Source: Acidobacteriota bacterium (GTDB lineage: Bacteria > Acidobacteriota > Terriglobia > Acidiferrales > UBA7541). Taken from it: 64,000 nt of DNA. The notes beneath the pieces are model-generated. The model saw only the letters and a program-made list of their open reading frames with translations. It had not been told where the DNA came from and searched no databases. Made by a program: the position numbers and the translations under genes. Positions 8,446 through 17,702 of this stretch are shown in pieces (the stretch's first letter is position 1; the number at the start of each line of letters is the position of its first letter). The stretch lies in the NCBI GenBank assembly GCA_013289955.1, contig JABCYZ010000003.1, forward strand, positions 248,001 through 312,000, read 5' to 3'.

Positions 8446-11100
8446 ATGGGCTGGCTCCAACAAATGTTCCGCCGCCGTCGACGCTTCGAAGAACTCTCAG
8501 AGTCAATTCGTGAACACCTCGATGAGAAGACTGCGGACCTAATGGATCGTGGCCTGACACAGAAGCAGGCTGAACAAGCTGCACTTCGCGAGTTTGGCAA
8601 CGTAACGCGGATTGAAGAGCGCAGCCGCGAAGTCTGGAAGTTACCGCTAATCGAAGACTTGCTAGCCGACAGCAGATTTGCTTTTCGGCAACTGTGGAAA
8701 TCGCCGGGATTTGCGCTTACGGCCTTGCTTACATTGGCCCTGGGTATCGGAACGACCACTGCCGCCTTCAGTCTTGTAGACGCCGTCCTTTTGCGGGCGT
8801 TGCCCTATCGAGATTCCAATCGGCTGGTTGAGATTTACGAAGATCATAGCGGCAGCGACCTGGGGCTGAAATATGACCTCAATACACCGGGCGGGTATGC
8901 CGACCTCAAGGGGCAGGGGGAGGTATTTCAAGATGTAGCTGCCGTCGATGGAGGAAATCAGTTTGGTCTTCAAGCAGACGGCGGTGAACCACGCACGTTG
9001 ACCGAAGAAAGCGTCACATGGAACCTTTTTCCGATGCTCGGAGTAAATCCGCTCGTCGGACGGCTGTTCCGAGAGGACGAAGACCGTCCAGGACACGAAC
9101 ACGTGGTGCTGCTCAGTTTTCGATTGTGGCAGGAGCGTTTTGCGCGCGACCGAAGCGTTATCGGTCACGAGATTCGCCTCGATAATCGTATAGCGGTCGA
9201 GAGATATACCGTCGTTGGGATTATGCCTCCTCATTTTTCCTTTCCTGAGAAAAACGTTGACACCTGGATTCCACGAGCATTTTCCGAGCGCGACTACACG
9301 AGCCACGGAGAGCACTACGTTATGGTTTTCGCCCATCTGAAGGATGGAGTCTCGGTCTCACAGGCGAATTCCGCATTGCAGTCTTTAGCCGTTCAGACCC
9401 GCCATCTATATCCCTTTGAAATCTCACTGCACGGATTCTTCGCGGAGTCTTTACAAGAGGCGTACACGCGGGACGCTCGTCGTGGCTTGCTGCTTTTGAT
9501 GACAGCCGGGGGATTCATTCTATTGATAGCGTGCGCGAACCTCGCCAATCTGCTGCTTGCCCGCGCACTGGCGCGACGACGCGAAATCGGTCTGCGCGCC
9601 GCGCTCGGGGCCGGCAGAGGCAGGCTCGTCGCTCAGTTGCTAACGGAGGGTGCGCTGCTGGGCTTGTTCGGGGGAGCGCTTGGGATGGCGTTGGCTTGGA
9701 CGAGCTTCGTATTTCTCAAACAGTTTATTCCCGCCGATCTTTCATCGACCATTTCTCTCTCCATAAATCTTGAAGTATTGGGATTCGTTCTTCTCATTTC
9801 GCTCGTCAGTAGTTTTCTCTTTGGTCTGGTACCGGCGCTGCGGCTCTCGGGAAGCGACTTGACCACAGCCTTGAGAGAAGGGGCCAGAGGAAGCTCCGGG
9901 CCAAGTCGCAGCCAACTCGGCACCGCGCTGGCAGCTGCAGAAATCGCGCTGTCGCTTCTGCTTTTGGTGGGCGGAGGGCTATTGTTGAAGAGTTTCCTGC
10001 GACTCCGGAGCGTCGACCCCGGTTTTCGCTCCGACCATGTTCTGGTGATGGGACATTTCCTGAAAAGTCCGCCCTCCGATCCCAGCGAATTTCAAGCGCG
10101 AATGCGAGTCTTCGACCGAATGCTCGACAATGTTCGAGCGTTGCCGGGAGTGAAAAGAGCAGGCTTCACGAGCGAATTGCCTCTTGGGTGGGCAGGAGGA
10201 CGAGGTGCTTTCCTTCCTGAAGGAGCGGCGCCCGATCCCTCCCTTTACGGAGCGCACAACCGCGTGGTCACTCCAGGGTATTTCGAGACGATTCGGATTC
10301 CACTAATACGTGGCCGATTCTTCAACCAGGATGACATCATGGATGCGCCCGCTGTTGCCATCATCAACCAGACGATGGCGCGTACATTCTGGCCAAACGA
10401 GGATCCGATCGGAAGGCGATTGAAGTACGGCGGCGCTGAGTCTCACAGCCCTTGGGCACAGATCGTAGGTATCGTGGGCGATGTACGGCAAGTGGATCTG
10501 TCGCTCCCGCCTGGACCAGAAATGTACTTCCCCCACTGGCAGGCGCTCAGTAATTACATGACTCCCAATCAACTGGTGGTGGAGACAGCGGGAAACCCGA
10601 TGGGACTGGCGCTTGCACTACGCAGCGCGATCCAATCTGTTGACCCAGAACAGCCAGCTGAAAACATCTACCCGCTTGATGACTTGATCGATACAGATAT
10701 AGCCCCGCATAGACTGCAGGCAGTGCTGATCGGAAGCCTTGCGCTCCTTGCGGTCGTGATCGCATCCGTCGGCATGTATGGCCTAATGGCGTATCTCGTC
10801 TCCCAACGCACCCAGGAGATGGGCATTCGAATGGCACTTGGAGCGAAACGTTCAGAAGTACTGGCTCTTGTGTTTCGCCGCGGCGCGAAGATTGCCTTGA
10901 TTGGCTTGACGGTTGGCATCTGTGCTGCCGCCGGTCTGACCGGTCTGATGCGCAGCTTATTGTTCGAGGTGAGCGTTGGCGATCCGGGAATTTTCGCAGC
11001 CGTGATAGTCCTGCTCTTGTTAGTTAGCGTCGCCGCTTGCCTTATTCCGGCAAGACGGGCCGCTTCCGTCGACCTTATACAAGCGCTCCGCAGTGAGTAG
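8446..11100 (+). CDS. ADOP-type MacB/FtsX permease
   Basis: 884 aa from ATG 8446 with AGGAG at 8437-8441 overlapping the end of the PadR gene. The N-terminal 75 residues are a soluble helical extension (RRRRRFEELSESIREHL and an EQAALREFGN segment), typical of the ADOP permeases. Then come a first transmembrane helix (ALTALLTLALGIGTTTAAFS), a MacB-like periplasmic domain, three helices with the FtsX core (LLLIACANLANLLLARALARR then EIGLRAALGAGR), and a second half repeating the same plan (QEMGIRMALGAKRSEVLALV). No ATPase gene is adjacent, in keeping with the 'orphan' label of the family. The substrate is unknown. Confidence 0.9.
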   Translation: MGWLQQMFRRRRRFEELSESIREHLDEKTADLMDRGLTQKQAEQAALREFGNVTRIEERSREVWKLPLIEDLLADSRFAFRQLWKSPGFALTALLTLALGIGTTTAAFSLVDAVLLRALPYRDSNRLVEIYEDHSGSDLGLKYDLNTPGGYADLKGQGEVFQDVAAVDGGNQFGLQADGGEPRTLTEESVTWNLFPMLGVNPLVGRLFREDEDRPGHEHVVLLSFRLWQERFARDRSVIGHEIRLDNRIAVERYTVVGIMPPHFSFPEKNVDTWIPRAFSERDYTSHGEHYVMVFAHLKDGVSVSQANSALQSLAVQTRHLYPFEISLHGFFAESLQEAYTRDARRGLLLLMTAGGFILLIACANLANLLLARALARRREIGLRAALGAGRGRLVAQLLTEGALLGLFGGALGMALAWTSFVFLKQFIPADLSSTISLSINLEVLGFVLLISLVSSFLFGLVPALRLSGSDLTTALREGARGSSGPSRSQLGTALAAAEIALSLLLLVGGGLLLKSFLRLRSVDPGFRSDHVLVMGHFLKSPPSDPSEFQARMRVFDRMLDNVRALPGVKRAGFTSELPLGWAGGRGAFLPEGAAPDPSLYGAHNRVVTPGYFETIRIPLIRGRFFNQDDIMDAPAVAIINQTMARTFWPNEDPIGRRLKYGGAESHSPWAQIVGIVGDVRQVDLSLPPGPEMYFPHWQALSNYMTPNQLVVETAGNPMGLALALRSAIQSVDPEQPAENIYPLDDLIDTDIAPHRLQAVLIGSLALLAVVIASVGMYGLMAYLVSQRTQEMGIRMALGAKRSEVLALVFRRGAKIALIGLTVGICAAAGLTGLMRSLLFEVSVGDPGIFAAVIVLLLLVSVAACLIPARRAASVDLIQALRSE

Positions 11101-11151
11101 GCCGGAACGATGGCTGCGGCCGTGTGCGACCGAAGGATGCTGGTGAGAGGT

Positions 11152-12936
11152 TCAGTCGATCTCGACGCGCCAGAAATCCATTCCGGCAATCCGTACGATA
11201 CGTGCCTTGCCTTCGAACACGCAGAGGAATTCGGCCGAGTCCGGTATCCATTCCTCGTCGCCTGGGCGAAAGAGCGCTCCCCCGATACGATGCAGCGTGC
11301 TGCCATCGAGCATGAGCTGGCCTTTCAGCACATAGGCAAGCACGTCGCCGCCCCACGCGCTTTCGCTGCGGTATCGGCCGGCGAACGCTCCATATTCTTT
11401 CGGCGCGCTGAAGCTGCGCGGTCCCGAATACCTGGAGTTTACATACCAGTCCGGGCCGTAGCTGACCTCAACTACCGGCCCAGGCTTTTCATGGGAGTCG
11501 GCGTTGCCGGTCGCGGAAGCGCTCGCAGGCTGCGTTTCTGATTTTCGGCTCTCGGCCCGCGCGCGGTTAAAGATAAAGGTGTGATCGGCGAAGACGCCTT
11601 CGATTGTCGAGATGAAGTTGTCGCCCTGCGTGTGCTGCAAAAGAATTCGCTTCCCTTCCTGTGTCAAGAAGAGTTGTTTGCCTTCGACGGCGAATTCCAA
11701 CTTCCGTCCATTGCCGTCGGTGAACGGCCCCGCATAATCCGCCGCGTTGTCCACCTCGGTCGGATTGGCGAGCGCCGGCGCCGCGGGCAGGGTCTTCGAC
11801 TCGCGTTCAGCGCGGAGCAGCCGCACCGCATACTCCGTCACTGCCGTCGGCCGGTAGCCTTGCATGGCGTTGATCGAAGCAAACGCCGCCACGCCGCCAT
11901 CGAGGTCAACATGAATCGAGGATGCGAAGGCAATCATGCCGCCGGTGTGCCGCAGAATCTTGTGTCCATCGAGCGTGTCGACCGCGATGCCGTAGCCGTA
12001 GCTTGCTGTCGCGCTGAAATCGGGCGCTTTGATGTGAGGCGTCGACATAAGCGCGAAGCCTTGTTCGCTCACGATCCGGCCGTGCGGCCCCTGTCCGTGG
12101 TTTAGCAGCATGCGCGCATATCGCGCCATGTCGCCCGGTGTCGAAGCGATGCACCCGGCGGCATTGTCCATCACCAGGTTCGGCGCGGGCGATAGCCTTC
12201 CCTGGCGCGGATAGACCTGCTCGTCCCAAAAGGCTCTGTAGCCGACTGCGGTACGGCCGCGCGATGCTGTGCTGATCACGCCGAGCGTCTCGGTCATCTC
12301 GAGCGGCGTGAAAATCCGCGCCCGGACGCACTCGCGCCACGGGTGACCGTCGAGTTTCTCGGCCAGAAGCCCGAGCATGTCGAAGCCGGTATTGCAGTAG
12401 TGAAAGTGTTCGCCCGGTCTGAAGCCCTGTACGATCCGCGCATCCGGGTCGCTGAGAAAGACGCCCAGGTTGTCGGGCAATCCTGAGGTGTGCGTCAGCA
12501 GGTGATGAATCGTGATCGGGCCAAAGTGAGCGTCGATCGGCAACTCGGGCAGATATTCGAGCACTGGCGTCTGCAGATCGAGCTTTCCTTCGTCACGCAT
12601 CTGCAACAGCACCAGGGCCACAAAAGACTTGGTGATGGAGCCGATCTGGAAAAGATGCCGCTCGTTTACGGCGATGCGCTTATCCACGTCCGCAAAGCCG
12701 TAGCCGGCGGTTCGCACGGTCTTGCTGGAATCTGTCAAGGCGAGCGTCATCCCCGGCGCGTTCATGGCCGTCATGTAGCCGGCGATGTAGCCGTCGAGGT
12801 CTTTTTCAACGGGAGTTGCAGCATCCGGCTGCGGCATGGCGGCGCGCATCGCGGCCGTCCAGAAGAGCGGTGTAGCCAGGGCGGCCTCAGCGCTGCGCGT
12901 GACAAAGAGCCGACGGCTCATAGGTCCGATGGACAT
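11152..12936 (-). CDS. Serine hydrolase, class C beta-lactamase/penicillin-binding-like
   Basis: 594 aa. A Tat/Sec-like N-terminus (SRRLFVTRSAEAALATPLFW) precedes the serine-hydrolase domain. SITK at about 100-103 holds the nucleophile and general base (SxxK), and YCN at about 180-182 is the second motif. LRHTGG near 330 replaces the KTG triad in the way esterase/peptidase members do. A beta-rich C-terminal region of about 200 residues, roughly 400-594, resembles the DUF3471-type extension. Probable roles are D-amino-acid peptidase, esterase or lactamase; the substrate is not inferable. Convergent with the permease gene. A start 15 bp downstream (MSRRLFVTRS) is also possible. Confidence 0.85.
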   Translation of the reverse strand: MSIGPMSRRLFVTRSAEAALATPLFWTAAMRAAMPQPDAATPVEKDLDGYIAGYMTAMNAPGMTLALTDSSKTVRTAGYGFADVDKRIAVNERHLFQIGSITKSFVALVLLQMRDEGKLDLQTPVLEYLPELPIDAHFGPITIHHLLTHTSGLPDNLGVFLSDPDARIVQGFRPGEHFHYCNTGFDMLGLLAEKLDGHPWRECVRARIFTPLEMTETLGVISTASRGRTAVGYRAFWDEQVYPRQGRLSPAPNLVMDNAAGCIASTPGDMARYARMLLNHGQGPHGRIVSEQGFALMSTPHIKAPDFSATASYGYGIAVDTLDGHKILRHTGGMIAFASSIHVDLDGGVAAFASINAMQGYRPTAVTEYAVRLLRAERESKTLPAAPALANPTEVDNAADYAGPFTDGNGRKLEFAVEGKQLFLTQEGKRILLQHTQGDNFISTIEGVFADHTFIFNRARAESRKSETQPASASATGNADSHEKPGPVVEVSYGPDWYVNSRYSGPRSFSAPKEYGAFAGRYRSESAWGGDVLAYVLKGQLMLDGSTLHRIGGALFRPGDEEWIPDSAEFLCVFEGKARIVRIAGMDFWRVEID

Positions 12937-13173
12937 GGTGATGGAAACCTCAATTTCCTCTTACGGCTGCCCGGCGAAAGCGCGATGCTACACGCTGGAG
13001 CCATGCACGTCAAAGTTTCTGCTGCGAAAACTGGGAGCATTCGAGCGTGTCCCGCCCGGCGCGTGGGTGCGCTGGCTTACGCTCAGCCCTCTCTCCTGTC
13101 AACGGACACGACCGATGTTTTCCAACCCGATATGCGCCTCTGAGATTGGCCGGAAATCATTGCTAAACTCTTT

Positions 13174-15279
13174 GTGGCCGCCTATATCAGCTGGGCTCGT
13201 TCGTGCCCTTATAGAAGGGACGCTCAAAGCAAAGTCGAGCCAGTCGCGGCACAACCGATGCTGACCCCCAAACCCCGATGGCCGGGCGAGGTTAAGCAGA
13301 CTGTCAACTGCCCGGATACCGAGCAGAACAATTTGCAGGAGGATTTGTCCGAGCAGCAGCTCCGACAGATGGCGGAGAAATACGCACGCATGATTCACGC
13401 GAGCCCTGATGCGATTACGGTGCGCAGCCTGCCGGAGCGCCGGTACATCGAGATCAACGAAGGGTTCACAAAACTAACTGGATATTTGCCGGAGGAAGTG
13501 ATCGGCAAAACGCCGCGAGAACTGGGTCTGTGGGTGGATACGCAGCCACACGAGGCGACCAGGGACCAACTGGAAAGCCAGGGAAGAGTTCGCGCGGAGG
13601 AATTCCGTTTTCGAACCAAGGCGGGAGAAATCCGATGGGGCAGCGTTTCCGCCGTGCGCGTGAAACTGGATGGCCAGGAGTGCATGCTGGCGGTTACGCA
13701 CGACATCACGGACCGAAAAGACGCCGAAGATGCCGTGCGGCGGTCGGAAGCAGATTTGCGGTCGCTAGTAGAAGGAGCGCCCTACGGAATCTACCGTGTG
13801 ACGCTCGACGGGCGAATCCTGATGGCGAATCCGGCGATGGCAAAAATGCTGGGATATGAGTCCCAGAGTGAGCTGTTAGAGCTGAACATGGCTACGGATG
13901 TCTACCGCGAAGCGGCGTCCAGAACGCATCTGATCGAAGACTATTGGAAGAAGAACGACTTTCGCGAAGTCGAGGTGGAATGGAAAAGGAAGGATGGCAA
14001 GGTCATCTCGGTACGGCTCACCGGGAAGCCGATCTCGAAAAGCGGCACGGAGCTGGACTATTTTGAGGTATTTGCCGAAGACATCACGGACCGGCTCAGC
14101 CTGGAGCGGCAATTGCTGCAATCACAAAAGATGGATGCTATCGGACGGCTCGCTGGCGGCGTGGCGCATGACTTCAACAATCTGCTGAACGTTATTCTGG
14201 GACACACGGAAATCCTTGAAATGAAGCTGGCTGGAAATGAGGGAGTCCTGGGCGGCCTCGAAGCCATCGGCCAAGCCGGAGAACGCGCGGCGGTATTGAC
14301 CAGGCAGCTGTTGACGTTTTCGCGCAAGCAGCTGACCGAGACAAAGAAGGTGGATCTGAATGCCGCAGTGCGGGAAATCGAAAAATTGGTCCGGAGGGTG
14401 ATCGGCGAGGACATCCAGTTGACGCTGAGGCTCGAGCCGGACCTGGGTTCGGTCCAGATCAATCCGGGGCAATTGGACCAAGTATTGATGAATCTGGTAG
14501 TGAACGCGCGTGAAGCCATGCCGTCAGGTGGCAAACTCGTGCTGGGCACGGCCAACGTGGAATTGGATGGAACGTATGTGCGGCAGCATCTGGGTGTGGC
14601 TTCCGGGCACTACGTGGTGCTGGCGGTGAGCGACACCGGGACCGGGATGAGCGCGGAAACAATGTCGCACATTTTCGAGCCTTTCTTCACCACCAAGGAA
14701 AAAGGGAAAGGCACGGGGCTCGGACTTTCGACGGTCTATGGAATCGTCAAGCAGGCGGGGGGCTATATCGTGCCGTACAGCGAGGAAGGGCACGGCACGA
14801 CCTTCAAGATCTATTTCCCCCACACGGACCAGTCCGCGCAGGCCCCGGTGGCCGTTCGATTGACGGACAAGTTGCCGGGAGGAACCGAGACGATTCTGGT
14901 GGTGGAAGACGAGAAGGCGTTACGGGATTTGACGGAACGCATCCTCGTCGATTCGGGCTATCAGGTGCTGGTTGCGGCAGACGTTCACGAAGCTCTCGAG
15001 ATTGCAGGAGACGGCAGGACGAAACTGGACTTGCTGCTGACGGACGTCGTAATGCCGACCTTGAGTGGAAACGAATTGGCCAAGCGAGTGGCCGCTTTCC
15101 GACCGGATCTGCCCGTCTTGTACATGTCCGGGTATGCTGACGACGTAATCCTGAACCGAGGAGCGCTGGACGCTGCGGTCGAGCTGATCCAGAAGCCCTT
15201 CACAAGAAGAACTCTCCTGACTAGGATTCGCGTGAAACTGAACCGCCACAAGGCCATGAAATGGCCAGCCATCGAATGA
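13174..15279 (+). CDS. Hybrid sensor histidine kinase: PAS-PAS-HisKA-HATPase-REC
   Basis: Up to 701 aa. The start is uncertain because neither the GTG at 13174 nor the ATG at 13258 has a clear ribosome site. Two PAS domains (about 65-175 and 190-300) precede the phosphoacceptor histidine in GRLAGGVAHDFNNLL (about 331). The ATPase boxes are present: NLVVNAREAMP (N), DTGTGM (G1), FEPFFTTK (F) and GKGTGLGLS (G2). A C-terminal receiver (about 570-695) has acidic residues VVEDE, phosphoacceptor Asp in LLLTDVVMP, and the conserved K in IQKPF. It has no transmembrane helix, so it is a cytoplasmic redox or ligand sensor. No separate response regulator adjoins it. Confidence 0.88.
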   Translation: MAAYISWARSCPYRRDAQSKVEPVAAQPMLTPKPRWPGEVKQTVNCPDTEQNNLQEDLSEQQLRQMAEKYARMIHASPDAITVRSLPERRYIEINEGFTKLTGYLPEEVIGKTPRELGLWVDTQPHEATRDQLESQGRVRAEEFRFRTKAGEIRWGSVSAVRVKLDGQECMLAVTHDITDRKDAEDAVRRSEADLRSLVEGAPYGIYRVTLDGRILMANPAMAKMLGYESQSELLELNMATDVYREAASRTHLIEDYWKKNDFREVEVEWKRKDGKVISVRLTGKPISKSGTELDYFEVFAEDITDRLSLERQLLQSQKMDAIGRLAGGVAHDFNNLLNVILGHTEILEMKLAGNEGVLGGLEAIGQAGERAAVLTRQLLTFSRKQLTETKKVDLNAAVREIEKLVRRVIGEDIQLTLRLEPDLGSVQINPGQLDQVLMNLVVNAREAMPSGGKLVLGTANVELDGTYVRQHLGVASGHYVVLAVSDTGTGMSAETMSHIFEPFFTTKEKGKGTGLGLSTVYGIVKQAGGYIVPYSEEGHGTTFKIYFPHTDQSAQAPVAVRLTDKLPGGTETILVVEDEKALRDLTERILVDSGYQVLVAADVHEALEIAGDGRTKLDLLLTDVVMPTLSGNELAKRVAAFRPDLPVLYMSGYADDVILNRGALDAAVELIQKPFTRRTLLTRIRVKLNRHKAMKWPAIE

Positions 15280-15315
15280 AATGTAGTTCCCCCCAACTCC
15301 CTCTTCACCTACCAT

Positions 15316-15531
15316 TCAATTTCTAGCAGGGCTGACTGCGCGTTTCTCGGTCGATGACTCGACGTTTTGGGGCGCGTTCCATCGCTGTGAGTTTCTCTCA
15401 ACGTCGCCAACAACCACGGCGTTCGGCTTGATCTTGCCGTTCGGATAGAACGTCGCTTTGCGGTAACGCCGGCCTTTGTCCGTCCGAACGTATTTGTAAG
15501 CGGTGAGTTTTGCCGCCGAAGTCCCTCTCAT
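15316..15531 (-). pseudogene. N-terminal fragment of a tyrosine recombinase/integrase
   Basis: A 71-codon frame whose first 45 residues (AAKLTAYKYVRTDKGRRYRK, then ATFYPNGKIKPNAVVVGDVE) match the short beta-stranded N-terminus of phage-type integrases common in Acidobacteriota. After that it leaves the family and ends at a stop; the SAM-like and catalytic domains are missing. It is probably the remnant of an excised or decayed element. The following 430 bp up to the sigma factor hold no other gene I can support. Confidence 0.45.
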
Positions 15532-15958
15532 CGGAAGAAATACTCGATGGCGAAGAATTTCCTGGGAAATGCTTTAGGGAATCCAACCCATGGAAAGGTC
15601 TGGCGGAGGGCGGATTTTTTCTGAACTGCCTGAAATCAACTCCTTCCGCGAGGGCTCAGCGGAAAACCATTATTGGATGTCTATCGGGCGTCGGCGAATG
15701 GCGATAGTGAGTTGCCGCGAACAGTACACCGGCTGCCGCACCCCAATCGGAAGAGCAAGGTCTGCTTTAAGACAGGTCTGATTTAAGACGGTTGCGTCTG
15801 TCAAGGGCTGGACAGCGACCATTCCACGTCGCACCTAAAGCCTACCTCTCGTCGTGTAAGTGCTTATGACTCCGCGATTCAACGCAAGACGGCCACAGCT
15901 TGTCTTGGAATCACACGTGCAATCTTACCCCAAAGGAAAGAGTTTGAAGGAGGGTGCG
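15532..15958. other. Non-coding stretch upstream of the sigma-factor gene
   Basis: About 430 bp between the integrase remnant and the sigma factor. Open frames exist but lack ribosome sites and recognisable families. A strong GAAGGAGGG at 15946-15954 belongs to the downstream gene. I see no tRNA, array or convincing terminator. Confidence 0.4.
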
Positions 15959-16621
15959 ATGTCGGCCGCGCGAGTAATTTCAGAGCATCCCGGAGGCAGC
16001 CGGAATTTCACTTCCGAGGCTGCCCAATTCCTGAGCGACGAGGCGCTCGTCGCTGGCGCCAAGATGGGCCACGGAACTGTTTTTAACGAGCTTCACGAAC
16101 GTCATCGCGAAAAGATGTTTTGGGTTGCTCATCGCATCACTCGACATCGTGAGGATGCCGAGGATGCGGTTCAAGAGAGTTTTCTCAGTGCCTATGTCCA
16201 CCTCGAGAAGTTTGACGAAAGGGCAAGATTTTCAACCTGGCTGACCCGCATCGCCATTAATGCTGCGCTGATGAAAATCCGCAAGAATCGCGTATCGCGG
16301 GAAGTCAGGGTGGAGGACGCCAGAGGCGCGGTCGAACTAAGGGACTGTGTGCCAAATCCAGAGGAGATTTGCGCACGAACCGAGCAGAAGGCAGCCTTGA
16401 GAGGCGCAATCGCAAAGCTGCGGCCGACACTTCGGAGCGTCGTCGAACTTTATGAGTTAGAGGAGCGTTCCTTGCAGGAGACCGCCGAGGCACTGGGGAT
16501 CTCCGTCGCGGCAGCGAAAGGGCGACTGTTTCATGCACGAGCCGCACTACGCAGGACTGCAAAACTGAAAGCCGTCGCTCCATGGCGAACTATTGCTGGA
16601 AAACCGGAGAAGCTCCGCTGA
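15959..16621 (+). CDS. ECF-type RNA polymerase sigma factor
   Basis: 220 aa from ATG 15959, chosen because a near-perfect GAAGGAGGG lies 4 bp upstream; a GTG at 15860 would add 33 residues without family similarity. Region 2 (about 45-105) includes the -10 contact helix AHRITRHREDAEDAVQESFL then FSTWLTRIAINAALMKIRK. Region 4 (about 145-195) has LRSVVELYELEERSLQETAE and ALGISVAAAKGRLFHARAAL, the -35-binding helix-turn-helix. No anti-sigma gene lies beside it: the next gene is convergent and encodes a YceI protein whose 3' end overlaps this one by 32 bp. Confidence 0.9.
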   Translation: MSAARVISEHPGGSRNFTSEAAQFLSDEALVAGAKMGHGTVFNELHERHREKMFWVAHRITRHREDAEDAVQESFLSAYVHLEKFDERARFSTWLTRIAINAALMKIRKNRVSREVRVEDARGAVELRDCVPNPEEICARTEQKAALRGAIAKLRPTLRSVVELYELEERSLQETAEALGISVAAAKGRLFHARAALRRTAKLKAVAPWRTIAGKPEKLR

Positions 16622-17255
16622 CCCGCTTCCATTTCAGAGAGACATTTACTTCGACACGGTTGGCGATCTTAATGAAGGGGATGTTCTTGTTCATCCCGTA
16701 GTCTTTGCGATCGAAGGCCATCGTCCCGTCAATGCTTCCGGAGGTGGATCCCTTACCACTATCTGTCAGAGTAAGTTTTTCGGATTTCGTGGCCCCGCGA
16801 ATCGTAAAGTCTCCTTCCAGGTCGAATGTGTTTGGACCGGTCTGAACGACTTTCGTGGATTTGAAGGTAATAGTGGGAGAGTCTTTCACGTCAAAGAAAT
16901 CCTTGCTCTTCAATTTGTTGTTTTTCAGACCACTACCGGTGTTCACGCTATCGGCCTGAATCTCGATCTCCAAAACGCCGCTTCTCACATCCGTGGACGA
17001 AAACTTCATGCTTGCGTTCCATTTGTCGAAGGTGCCTTTAATAGGCACCGAAGAGTCGACGCCAAATTTGATGGTGCTTTCTCCGGGCGTGACTTCGTAA
17101 ACCGGAACCTGGGCACGGTTTGCCGACGGCAAGGTACAAATCAAAACCAGACACAGAATGGCTATCGGTAATCTGCGGTTTCTCGCTCTTCGGAGATCCC
17201 GCTTACCGTGGGTGCCCGACCATTTCTCTTTCGCTGCCAGCTTATTTAGGTTCAT
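16590..17255 (-). CDS. YceI family periplasmic protein
   Basis: 221 aa from ATG 17255 with GGAGAC about 6 bp upstream. A long basic n-region (KRDLRRARNRR) leads into a hydrophobic signal core (LPIAILCLVLICTLPSANRA). The mature part is the YceI lipocalin-like barrel: STIKFGVDSSVPIKGTFDKW, VLEIEIQADSVNTGSGLKNN, and FFDVKDSPTITFKSTKV, with the closing MAFDRKDYGMNK motif. YceI proteins bind polyisoprenoid or other amphiphilic lipids in the periplasm. The stop lies inside the convergent sigma-factor gene, a real 32-bp 3' overlap. Confidence 0.88.
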   Translation of the reverse strand: MNLNKLAAKEKWSGTHGKRDLRRARNRRLPIAILCLVLICTLPSANRAQVPVYEVTPGESTIKFGVDSSVPIKGTFDKWNASMKFSSTDVRSGVLEIEIQADSVNTGSGLKNNKLKSKDFFDVKDSPTITFKSTKVVQTGPNTFDLEGDFTIRGATKSEKLTLTDSGKGSTSGSIDGTMAFDRKDYGMNKNIPFIKIANRVEVNVSLKWKRVSGASPVFQQ

Positions 17256-17702
17256 AACTCTGTCTCCAGTTCGCATCGCGCTCTCCCTTGGGATCCACTG
17301 TCGCAACAGACGGCGTCATGCGTGAGTGAGCACTACCGTAACGATGCAAGCGAAATTCCAGGGACCATCTCCGTTCGGTGTGCTAAATCGCTGCATAATG
17401 AACGGTTGCTGCTGGAAGATGTGCTTGTGCGAGACGTGGGGTCGTCACTGACCAACGATTGACAGCGCCCGGAAGACTGGCAATAGCCCCGGACTCGGGG
17501 CGCCCCGGTGTTCCTATAGATGTTGGCTCCTAGCATCTACCGACTGGCGAAGGCGAGGAAGGGAAGGGCCGATGGCGTCCAAGACGGATGGCTATTGCGG
17601 TGCAACCCATAGGCGGGTAAGCGAACGCTTGGGCTTGAAGGCGGAAAGCCGACGAGATAAGTTGTTCGAAGCCAACTGGAGAAGCGGCGTAAGGTTCTGA
17701 CA
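17256..17702. other. Intergenic region between YceI and the PAS kinase
   Basis: About 450 bp. The short frames here are not supported by ribosome sites or families. The last 150 bp before the kinase are purine-rich with several potential stems (GGCGGGTAAGCGAACGCTT and an adjacent GGCTTGAAGGCGG), so a structured leader is possible, but I cannot match it to a known riboswitch. Confidence 0.35.

Noticed and set aside
17530..17702. A known riboswitch upstream of the three-PAS kinase
   Set aside because: Stems can be drawn, but no conserved core of a known class is recognised.
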